The notes beneath the pieces were generated by a model. It searched no databases and was not told the origin of the DNA. It saw only the letters and a list, made by a program, of their open reading frames with translations. The position numbers were made by a program, and so were the translations under genes. A DNA stretch of 64,000 nucleotides. Source: Bathynomus jamesi (lineage: Eukaryota; Arthropoda; Malacostraca; Isopoda; Cirolanidae). Location: assembly GCA_023014485.1 (NCBI GenBank), contig JAJOZX010001080.1, positions 681,001 to 745,000 on the forward strand. Reading direction: 5' to 3'. Within the stretch, counting starts at the first letter, position 1. Each line of letters starts with the position of its first letter. Of the stretch, positions 56,886 to 64,000 are shown piece after piece.

Positions 56886-58157
56886 ATGGAGAAGGTGATT
56901 CGCCCGGATAAATTTATTACTTCTCCGAATTCTCCCCAAGCTGGGAAACTATGGAAATTATGGTCGCGCGGATTCAAATATTTCTTGAGTACTATCGCCG
57001 AACACAACCCCAATAAATTGGAGGTTCTATTCATACATATCGGCCCCGATGTCGCTGATATCATTCAAGACTGCTCTACTTATGAGAATGCCATGGCAGC
57101 CTTAGAGGCCACCTACGTCAAGAAGCCAAACGAGGTATGCGCTCGCCACCTGTTGTCCACCCGTCACCAAAAGCCCGAGGAAACCCTCGATGAGTACTTG
57201 CAAATTCTTCAACAACTAGCCAATGACTGCAACTTCAAATCGGTTTCCGCCGACGAAAACAGGAGTTCATCTGTGAGAGACGCTTTCATCCGAGGAATTA
57301 GAGATAGCGCCATCCGCACCCGCTTACTCGAAAATGACACACTCTCACTGGAAAAGGCTATCGTCCAGGCTCGAACATTAGATCAGGCCCAGAAAAACTC
57401 AGAATCGTACCTCACTCATTACGGTGCTGTTGCAGCCACTGGCTCTCGCCACGAACCGTCGCCGACTACTGACTCTGCCCGGCCTGCCTGCGTCCAAGGA
57501 GACGATCTCCCAAACTCTTCAGCCGCTACGAATTTCGACAACAAAGCCGCTCTGTGCTTCTTCTGCGGGTCTCGACGCCACCCACGAAGCAGGTGTCCGG
57601 CAAAGGATTCTATCTGTGCGAAATGTGAAAAGACCGGCCACTGGGCCAAAGTCTGCCGCTCAAGTACTTCCTCGGCACGTCAAAAACAGGATAAAACCAC
57701 AGCGTCTCATTCAGCCGCAGCATTAGCGACCATTAGTACCACTCTATCGTGTAGCTCCTCCATGCCTACCAACTCAACAGTCGATATCCTCGTCAACGGC
57801 CGTTCGTGTCTCGCCTTGTTGGATACTGGCAGCTCGGACAACTTCATTCGTGAGGATCTAGCCAAACACTTAGAGCTGCCCATTCTTCCGCACTCGGGCG
57901 TCGTATCAATGGCTTCGCCTAATCTATCCGCAGCCATCTCAGGTCGATGTACAGTGAAGGTTACGATGGGAGACCGCGACTACGAAAAGCTCGAACTATC
58001 CGTCTTGTCGGATCTGTGCGCTGACATAATACTCGGTACCCCATTCTTAATCAGACACAAGGAATTGAACATCAATTTCGGAGGTCCGGAGCCAGCACTC
58101 CATATATGCGGCCTTACTCGATCAAAATTTCAGCCCCACCACTATTCGGCAACTTAA
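56886..58157 (+). CDS. Gypsy Gag-protease polyprotein (423 codons)
   Basis: Open throughout. The N-terminal ~180 residues are a Gag capsid-like region (LFIHIGPDVADII, YENAMAALE.TY, RHLL..RHQKPEETLDEYL, RDAFIRGIRDSAIRTRLLE). Two CCHC knuckles follow (C224-C227-H232-C237 and C244-C247-H252-C257). The aspartic protease has LLDTGSSDNF (catalytic D313) and ADIILGTPFL (ILG flap-end). It packages element RNA and processes the polyprotein. The 3' end overlaps pol by 52 bp in the -1 frame. The ATG at 56886 is the first in frame after the LTR. Confidence 0.9.
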   Translation: MEKVIRPDKFITSPNSPQAGKLWKLWSRGFKYFLSTIAEHNPNKLEVLFIHIGPDVADIIQDCSTYENAMAALEATYVKKPNEVCARHLLSTRHQKPEETLDEYLQILQQLANDCNFKSVSADENRSSSVRDAFIRGIRDSAIRTRLLENDTLSLEKAIVQARTLDQAQKNSESYLTHYGAVAATGSRHEPSPTTDSARPACVQGDDLPNSSAATNFDNKAALCFFCGSRRHPRSRCPAKDSICAKCEKTGHWAKVCRSSTSSARQKQDKTTASHSAAALATISTTLSCSSSMPTNSTVDILVNGRSCLALLDTGSSDNFIREDLAKHLELPILPHSGVVSMASPNLSAAISGRCTVKVTMGDRDYEKLELSVLSDLCADIILGTPFLIRHKELNINFGGPEPALHICGLTRSKFQPHHYSAT

Positions 58158-59946
58158 CTGCCGATTGTCGTCCCATCGCCACGAAGTCCAGACGATTTTG
58201 CTCTGAGGACAAAATTTTCATTGGGAAAGAAATCGAAAAGCTACTCAGGGATGAGATAATTGAACCCAGTAACTCACCCTGGCGTGCTCAAGTAGTCATC
58301 ACATCTACCGAAACAAAAAAAAACGCATGGTAATCGATTTCTCTCAAACCGTCAACCGATTTACCATGCTAGATGCATATCCTCTTCCGCGAATCGATGA
58401 TATAGCCAACAAAGTCTCACAACACAAATACTACAGCGTAATTGATCTGTCAAGCGCATACTACCAGGTAGAAATCGATCCGTCTGAACGACCTTTCACA
58501 GCATTCGAGGCTGACGGAAATCTATACCAATTCAGAAGGATCCCTATGGGAGTAACTAACGGAGCCGCGGCCTTCCAGCGCGTCATGAACGAATTCATAT
58601 CCTCGAACAACTTATCATCAACATACGCCTACCTCGACGATCTCACCATCTGCGGAACCACTTGGGAAGAGCACGATGAGAACCTTCGACATTTCTGGGA
58701 AGCCGCTAAACGAGTAAATCTGAGTCTAAACAAGGAAAAATGCAAGCTTTCGATGACATCAGTGCACCTGCTCGGATATTCTATCTCTCATGGCGTATTG
58801 CGGCCCGATCCCGAACGCCTCCGGCCACTACAAGAACTTCAAACTCCTCGCAACAAGTCGTCTCTACAACGCGTAATCGGACTATTCGCATACTATGCTA
58901 AATGGATTCAGAACTATTCCCTCAAGATCAAACCTCTGCTCAACGTTTCATCATTCCCATTAACTCGCGAGGAAGTATCAACGATCCAAACACTCAAAGA
59001 TGATATCTCGAAAGCTGTCGTCGGTTCAATCGATGAAGAACTGCCGTTCACTGTGGAGACGGACGCTTCCTCTTCAGCAATCGGAGCCACCCTCACCCAG
59101 AACGGCCGCCCGGTGGCGTTCTTTTCTCGCGCTCTGAATAACACAGAACGTCGCCATCACATCGTTGAAAAGGAGGCATACGCTGTAATCGAATCCATTC
59201 GCAAGTGGAAGCACTTCTTAGCTTATCGACACTTTACTGTCGTCACCGACCAGCGGAGCGTATCTTTCATGTTCGATGGAAAAGCTACTGGTCGTATTAA
59301 GAACGATAAGATTCTCCGTTGGCGTGTAGAACTAGCCGGCTACTCATTCACAATAAAATACAGACCGGGCCCCGAGAACCGAGCCGCAGACGCATTGTCG
59401 CGATCCTTTTGCGCTGCTACTCCAAGAATATCCCTCGCCCAGCTGCATGTTAATCTGATACACCCAGGAGTCCGCCGAATGACTCATTTTGTGAGAGCTA
59501 GGAACCTACCATTCTCAGTGGATGACATCAAACGAGTTACGTCGGAATGCCAAACATGCGCTAAATGTAAGCCACAGTACTATAAACCAGAAGTTAGTCA
59601 CTTAATACGGGCCATGTCCCCGTTTGACCGACTTAACATCGACTTTAAAGGCCCGCTTCCGAGCGCAACTTCGCGACCTTACATCCTAACAGTAATCGAC
59701 GAGTATTCACGCTTTCCTTTTGCCTTCCCGTGCCGTGATACGAACACGTCAACCGTTATCGCCCGTCTCACCGAGTTATTTTCTACCTTCGGAACTCCCT
59801 CTTACATCCACACAGATCGAGGGACATCGTTTATGTCTTCGGAACTAAAACTGTTCCTAACTAAACATGGTATCGCGACTAGTCGCACAACGCCGTATCA
59901 CCCCAAGGAAACGGGCAATGCGAACGTTACAATGGAATCATCATGA
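58106..59946 (+). pseudogene. Gypsy Pol: RT, RNase H, integrase (one internal frame break)
   Basis: The frame from 58106 (-1 relative to Gag) opens with FIGKEIEKLLRDEIIEPSNS at the RT entrance. A slip in an A-run at about 58312-58322 shifts to the 58327 frame: YSVIDLSSAYYQVEI, FRRIPMGVTNGAAAFQRVMN, AYLDDLTICG (YLDD catalytic box). RNase H begins FTVETDASSSAIGATL. The integrase shows an HHCC-type zinc region (HPGVRRMTHF.., CQTCAKC), LNIDFKGPLP and IHTDRGTSF. A one-base shift near 59920 separates the last catalytic Glu region from the rest. Reverse transcription and integration are the known roles of these domains. Confidence 0.88.
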
Positions 59947-60380
59947 ACACCATCAAACTAGCCATAGAAGATCGCGGGTTGCCGATGTCGCAATGGGAGT
60001 CCGTCCTACCAGACGCGCTGCACTCGATTAGATCGCTGCTGTGTACGGCCACGAACGAAACTCCTCACGAGCGTCTATTCACGCACCCGCGGCGTACTTC
60101 TACCGGTTCTGCACTACCGACGTGGCTGTCTTCTCCGGGAACTGTACTCCTTCGCCAATTCATTCGCCGATCCAAGAACGACCCCCTCGTCGAGGAAGTT
60201 GAGTTAATTGAGGCAAACCCCAACTACGCGTTTATACGGCATCCGAATGGGAGAGAAGATACCGTATCCATCAGGGACCTGCACGGCGACTCAGCTGCTG
60301 ATCCGCCGACACACGGTCCCCAACAGCTCCCGTCGAAGCGACTCCAGTCGAAGTCGAGAGAGGCCCACCTGTGTCAGTAA
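59943..60380 (+). pseudogene. Gypsy integrase C-terminal part
   Basis: Continues the integrase after the frame break: LPDALHSIRSLLCTATNETP, HERLFTHPRR, then a basic/proline tail with DPLVEEVELIEANPNYAFIR. It belongs to the same polyprotein and is not a separate gene. Confidence 0.8.
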
Positions 60381-60536
60381 CCTCCGAGACGAGTCCCCCT
60401 CTGAGAAGAAGCACTCGAATCAGATACCCAGCTCAACGCCTAAACTTGTAGACTCTTCTTTCTTCCAAAATATCTTGAACTTGTCGTTTTGTTTCTTACC
60501 GTGCAATGTATCACGTATTATAAAAGAAGAGAGGAA

Positions 60537-60877
60537 TGTAATGAGTCTTTACTAATTATTGTTTTCTGTGTAACAAGTCTTTACTAATTATTGTTTTCTG
60601 TGTCACAAGTCTTTACTAATTATTGTTTTCTGTGATCACGTATTATAAAAGAAGAGAGGAATGTAATGAGTCTTTACTAATTATTGTTTTCTGTGTACAA
60701 GTCTTTACTAATTATTGTTTTCTGTGTAACAAGTCTTTACTAATTATTGTTTTCTGTGTAACAAGTCTTTACTAATTATTGTTTTCTGTGTTTCAGATCT
60801 ATGCTATGTTTATGTTGAATAAAGCCTCAAATTGGCCTTTACTTTATCTTTAGCCCGCTAACAAACGCGGCACCACA
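60537..60877 (+). repeat. 3' LTR region with duplicated PPT/LTR start
   Basis: The polypurine tract AAAAGAAGAGAGGAA precedes TGTAATGAG at 60537 and both recur at about 60645-60670, inside the LTR. The ~32-bp unit occurs three times after the first start and four times after the second, against two in the 5' LTR. The common body and GGCACCACA end match the 5' LTR. Confidence 0.9.
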
Positions 60878-60930
60878 CTGATACATGGTGTTTTGCCAGA
60901 TACAATGTTATCCATTGTTTCGGTGCCAGT
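60878..60930 (+). pseudogene. LINE RT fragment, continuation after Gypsy
   Basis: Reads LIHGVLPDTMLSIV.VPV in frame with 56060-56650 once the Gypsy element is removed. It is cut off at about 60925 by other sequence (CAGGGCCATTTCTAGC..), possibly another element's end. Confidence 0.7.
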
Positions 60931-61074
60931 CAGGGCCATTTCTAGCATTTTGGGGCCCCTAGACAAGATTTTTATGGGGGCAGGGCGCCAACCCCATTAG
61001 CTGATCATTTGCCAGATATGCATCAAAACATCTGCCTTGAATATGTATAATGTAAAATATATGTTCCGCACAAG

Positions 61075-61326
61075 ATGAGGAGGGAGAACGAACAAATGAA
61101 AAATGAGGTACCACCCGGGATCCGAACCCGGGATCATCCGATTGCCGGTCAGATATGTAATCCACTACACCATGGACCTCGGTCAATCAGAAGTCGTAAT
61201 TCTCCTACATACGAGCAGAAACCAATGCCCTGAGGGGGCACCTTCGCATGCCGTACATATATACATTTTAACTGCAAACAACACACAGTATAATTAATGT
61301 AAAGAACGACGCTTGTGTAGAAGAGC
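61075..61326 (-). mobile_element. retroposed segment with tRNA-like part
   Basis: Flanked by the 12-bp direct repeat GTTCCGCACAAG (61063-61074 and 61327-61338), as expected for a retroposon. It includes a tRNA-like block (61108-61184, minus). Its position inside the segment rather than at one end is unusual for a SINE. It may be a composite. Confidence 0.55.
61108..61184 (-). tRNA. tRNA-like pseudo-sequence (SINE-type)
   Basis: The minus strand has an A-box-like TGGTGTAGTGG, a B-box GGTTCGGATCC, and arms that can form a tRNA-like shape with a CCGGCAA anticodon loop (no U33). Acceptor pairing needs a bulge. It reads as a decayed tRNA-derived SINE promoter, not a working tRNA gene. Confidence 0.55.
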
Positions 61327-61359
61327 GTTCCGCACAAGTTTCCATAAACCTTTTATCGT

Positions 61360-61878
61360 GTGAATAATAACACACGCACTTTGTCAAAGAATATTTTAGT
61401 ACTTCCATTTTTCCCGGCCTTTTTAGGCATTGCTAATGTACTTACACTTTTGGGTATTAATGTAGTATTTTCATATAACAATATTGTGAAAAATATCATA
61501 GTAAAAAATAGCCCTACCAGTAATTCAGGCATTATCTATAAAATTGGTTGTAAACAATGTGATTCCTTTTACATTGGTCAGACGGGAAAGGATTTGCACA
61601 CGCGTATAAAACAGCATCAATATTCCGTTAGAACAGAACAGTCGTCCAGTGCCCTTTTTGTCCATTTGTCAGAGTTATCCCATTGTATTGATTGGAATAA
61701 TGCTTCAGTTTTGTTTCACTCTAGCAACATTGTTAATAGAAATATTCTTGAGTCTGCTATTATTCAACTTACAAATAACTTTAACATGAGCAAAGGTCTT
61801 TTTCAACTCGATCCCGTTGTTTTGAATTCGTTCAGAACGGATTTAGCCAAGAAGGGCCGAGTGCTAAACCCTTGGTAA
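61360..61878 (+). CDS. Penelope-like element, GIY-YIG endonuclease end
   Basis: GIIYKIGCKQCDSFYIGQTG (GIY at about residues 57-60, YIG at 71-73) with the CxxC pair typical of Penelope-like elements, R82, H86 in TRIKQHQ and a downstream ILESAIIQL Glu. The upstream LTLLGINVVFSYNN matches the linker after the RT. The RT itself is absent, so the copy is 5'-truncated. The frame ends VLNPW at a stop followed by (TA)n. Confidence 0.8.
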   Translation: MNNNTRTLSKNILVLPFFPAFLGIANVLTLLGINVVFSYNNIVKNIIVKNSPTSNSGIIYKIGCKQCDSFYIGQTGKDLHTRIKQHQYSVRTEQSSSALFVHLSELSHCIDWNNASVLFHSSNIVNRNILESAIIQLTNNFNMSKGLFQLDPVVLNSFRTDLAKKGRVLNPW

Positions 61879-61885
61879 TTTTCCC

Positions 61886-61912
61886 TTGTGTATATATATA
61901 TATATATATATA
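61886..61912. repeat. (TA)n microsatellite
   Basis: Lies between the Penelope fragment and the mariner; the mariner used a TA within it as target. Confidence 0.9.
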
Positions 61913-63272
61913 TAGGGTGGGGCACGGGAACCAAGTGTTTTTGGAATAATCAGGAAAATGATATTTATTTTTGTAAAGAAAATATATTGGTAGAACAACA
62001 TTCGTAAGAACATAGCATTTCATGTCATAATAATCATGTACCGAAAATTATATCTGGCATATGATGTCCTTGGCCGTCGACGCATTGTTGAAGGCGTTTA
62101 CGAAAATTGGCCTCCACTCTTCCCAGCAGGTCTCTGTTGATTGGATGATTTGTTGACGGATCGCTTCCTTCAATGCATCTAATGTACGGGGCTTGTCCTC
62201 GTAGACACGTGACTTGAGGTACCCCCATAGAAAGAAGTCACATGTGGACAAGTCAGGGGACCGAGGGGGCCATGCAATGTCACCAAATCTCGAAATGAGA
62301 TGGTTGGGAAACAGGGGGCGAAGAACAGCCATTGACGCTCTGGCGGTGTGTGGCGTGGCCCATCTTGCTGAAACCACAAATGTCGACGAGCAATACGCCT
62401 TCTTCGTAACTCAGGGATGAAAAAGGTGTTCACCATCTCAATGTAACGCCCAGATGTTATGGTAACGGTAACCCCATTTTGTTCGAAGAAATAGGGACCG
62501 ATGACGCCAAACTTTCCCACCGCGCACCAAACTGTAACCTTAGGGCTATGCAGCGGTTTTTCATGGAGTTGTGTCGCGGATTTTCAGCAGCCCAATACCG
62601 ACAGTTTTGATTGTTGACGGCCCCATTAAGGTGGAAATGGCTTCATCACTCATTACCACCATCATGTTTTCATTCTGCTCATAAAGTGCAAGCATTTCCT
62701 GTGCAAAATTCAGTCGTTAGGGGCAATCGTTTACATTCAATTCCTGCACCATCGCTAACTTGTATGGGTGAAAATGTAATTCTTCATGCAAAATCCGTCT
62801 AACAGTACGATTGCTGATTCCGAGTGCAGCTGAATGTCTCCGAGCAGAGCGGCCTGGGCTTTGCAACATCGCTTGTCTGACCCTTTCAACGTTCTCTGGA
62901 GTACGCACAGTGCGTTGCGGCCCCTTCGGTTTTGTTTTCATTATTGAGCCTCCTGTTCGAAGATTGTTAACCCAACGTAAGATTGTGTCACGAGCGGGAA
63001 CAGAGTCATTTCGATGAATGTTGAATCTGCGGCGAAACGCACGCTGAACTGCTGTCACTGACTCGCCACTCCTAACAAAATGATCATACGCGAACATGCG
63101 GTGTTCTAACGTCCACTGCTCCATGATGGCACCTGAAAGATAAAGGTGAGTGTTAGTTAAAGTTAAATGCTATGAACCCAGGAATGGAATGCTACCTACC
63201 GCACGCCCCTCCCATTCCTAATGGCCGATTACTAGCTATTCAAAAAACACTTGATTCCCGTGCCCCACCCTG
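61913..63272 (-). mobile_element. Tc1/mariner-like element, DD41D type
   Basis: Ends TAGGGTGGGGCACGGGAACC (61913) and the inverse of CAGGGTGGGGCACGGGAATC (ending 63272), TA on both sides. Full-length (1.36 kb) with the transposase on the minus strand in three frames. Confidence 0.92.
62048..63124 (-). pseudogene. mariner-like transposase, frameshifted
   Basis: Starts MEQWTLEHRMFAYDHFVRSG at 63124 with two helix-turn-helix regions (QRAFRRRFNIHRND.., SARRHSAALGISNRTVRRIL). It then runs through breaks near 62715 and 62560 to WCAVGKFGVIGPYFFEQNGV, RHLWFQQDGPRHT (second Asp), and in another frame WPPRSPDLSTCDFFLWGYLK (third Asp). About 41 residues separate the last two Asp if the frames are followed. 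It matches the arthropod family with an N-terminal DUF4817-like domain. Inactive because of the frame breaks. Confidence 0.85.
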
Positions 63273-63279
63273 TATGCGC

Positions 63280-63372
63280 CCGGGAGGGCGCACGTGAAAC
63301 CTCCAGGAACAAGCACGTACAAACGAGCACAAAGAGCACTCAAGAGCACGAGCTTAGAACCCCCTTGCGGGG

Positions 63373-63404
<32 letters not shown>

Positions 63405-63411
63405 CATATAT

Positions 63412-63451
<40 letters not shown>

Positions 63452-63540
63452 CGCAAGGGGTTCTAAGCTCGTGCTCTTGAGTGCTCTTTGTGCTCGTTTG
63501 TACGTGCTTGTTCCTGGAGGTTTCACGTGCGCCCTCCCGG
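63280..63540. repeat. near-perfect 93-bp inverted repeat around (TA)n
   Basis: The arm at 63280-63372 (CCGGGAGGGCGCACGTGAAA .. AGCTTAGAACCCCC) is repeated inverted at about 63449-63540 with only one or two single-base indels. The ~76-bp centre is a TA run. The arms do not match the mariner ends. Origin unknown, perhaps two head-to-head copies of one retroelement end. Confidence 0.95.
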
Positions 63541-63549
63541 CCCTAGCAC

Positions 63550-63591
63550 CCAAGGATGATGGGGCTCGACCTGCAGTCTTGTCATCCTTGG
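63550..63591. other. hairpin with a perfect 10-bp stem
   Basis: CCAAGGATGA (63550-63559) pairs with TCATCCTTGG (63582-63591) around a 22-nt loop. It lies just right of the inverted repeat. The role is unknown. Confidence 0.6.
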
Positions 63592-63717
63592 TTTTTTTCC
63601 ACTTCGACTGTCCCCTCCACCCTTTCTTTTTCCTCTGTCTTTCCTCTCACTTTTTCTTTGTTTTTCCGCTGAGATATGCCCTTTTAAATAGAGGCGAATC
63701 GGTTCTTCCCGAACTTA

Positions 63718-63726
<9 letters not shown>

Positions 63727-63770
<44 letters not shown>
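63727..63770. repeat. (TA)n microsatellite
   Basis: AT dinucleotide run preceding the Tc1-like end. Confidence 0.95.
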
Positions 63771-63775
<5 letters not shown>

Positions 63776-64000
63776 TACTGGCCAAATTATTAGGAATTTT
63801 TGTTAAAATTTCATTTTTTGGTATAAAATGTTAAATTAAACCAATTTTAAACGTTGAAAGTTATTTATTTCTACAGAATACATGTCATTATTTAGCAATA
63901 GTTTAGTACTTAGTTTGACCCACCTTAGCTGCCATAATGGCTGCGACACGCTTCGGCATGCCATGAATCAATTTTTTGCATAATTCTTTAGTCGAACGAA
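63771..64000 (-). mobile_element. Tc1-like element, cut by the window end
   Basis: Starts CACAGTACTGGCCAAATTAT after a TA run. The minus strand near the window end reads LKNYAKNLIHGMPKRVAAIM, then AAKVGQTKY. This is the C-terminus of Tc1-type transposases (L..SMPKR...V...GG.TKY). The remainder lies outside the window. Confidence 0.8.

Larger units (their letters stand above)
56651..60877 (+). mobile_element. Ty3/Gypsy LTR retrotransposon
   Basis: A 4.2-kb element with short LTRs and gag, protease, RT, RNase H and integrase in Ty3/Gypsy order. It has a 5-bp duplication CTGAT (56646-56650 and 60878-60882). Removing it and one duplicate restores the LINE RT frame (..TGLLIHGVLPD). Codon use and GC content in its ORFs are clearly higher than in the neighbours, consistent with recent arrival. 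A few single-base breaks in pol make this copy probably inactive. Confidence 0.95.

Noticed and set aside
61108..61184. Functional tRNA gene
   Set aside because: Imperfect acceptor stem, no U33, and a 12-bp flanking duplication suggest a SINE-type relic.
63251..63806. ORFs rich in Ile-Tyr repeats
   Set aside because: Produced by (TA)n runs; no real protein.

Overview
The window is eukaryotic, AT-rich repeat DNA, most likely from an arthropod. The mix of CR1-like LINEs with an esterase-type ORF1, GIY-YIG Penelope-like elements, DD41D mariners, piggyBac, hAT, Tigger and Ty3/Gypsy fits large arthropod genomes. The 3' end of one LINE resembles crustacean elements I know, so a crustacean is my weak guess. 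There are no operons, rRNAs, functional tRNAs or CRISPR arrays. Nearly everything recognisable is a transposable element, and most copies are decayed.

Possible host gene (minus strand): three short coding stretches at 14174-14335, 12158-12241 and 1445-1666 each have plausible splice borders and all are in phase 0. They could be exons of an acidic, KDEVDIKEEVE-containing protein whose 5' coding exon lies at 14.3 kb. Its introns are filled with MITEs, LINE pieces and two copies of an unnamed transposase family.

Layout: 3.3-9.1 kb, two copies of an unnamed DDE-like family (element 1 plus strand, element 2 minus strand). 9.5-14.1 kb, a Tigger scrap, MITEs and an RT fragment. 15.1-24.1 kb, a clean three-layer nest: a 9-bp-TSD element with a widespread 347-aa transposase-like ORF, split by a piggyBac (TTAA), itself split by a 4.0-kb element encoding a protein with a FEN1/XPG-like nuclease signature. 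24.7-34.1 kb, a mariner-like element carrying a 5'-truncated CR1-like LINE (A), which is split by a longer CR1-like LINE (B). The start of B coincides with a 25-copy array of a 25-bp repeat. 34.5-43.8 kb, two adjacent, oppositely oriented hAT-like elements (8-bp TSDs), the first carrying two further elements. 43.8-44.6 kb, a mariner inside a mariner. 44.7-51.5 kb, a third copy of the first family, opened by a stack of hAT, LINE and inverted-repeat insertions. 52-56.6 kb, LINE and Tigger scraps and a duplicated plus inverted ~390-bp repeat. 56.65-60.88 kb, a young Ty3/Gypsy element sitting inside a LINE RT. 61-64 kb, a tRNA-like retroposon, a Penelope GIY-YIG domain, a DD41D mariner, a near-perfect inverted repeat around (TA)n, and the start of a Tc1-like element.

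The genes do not form a pathway. The biology here is layered transposition, and target-site duplications give the order of many insertions. The most novel-looking item is the FEN1-like protein family at 18.6-21.6 kb. Next are the CxHH hAT-like pair, the three-copy EEHGERF family, and the tandem array at the start of LINE B.
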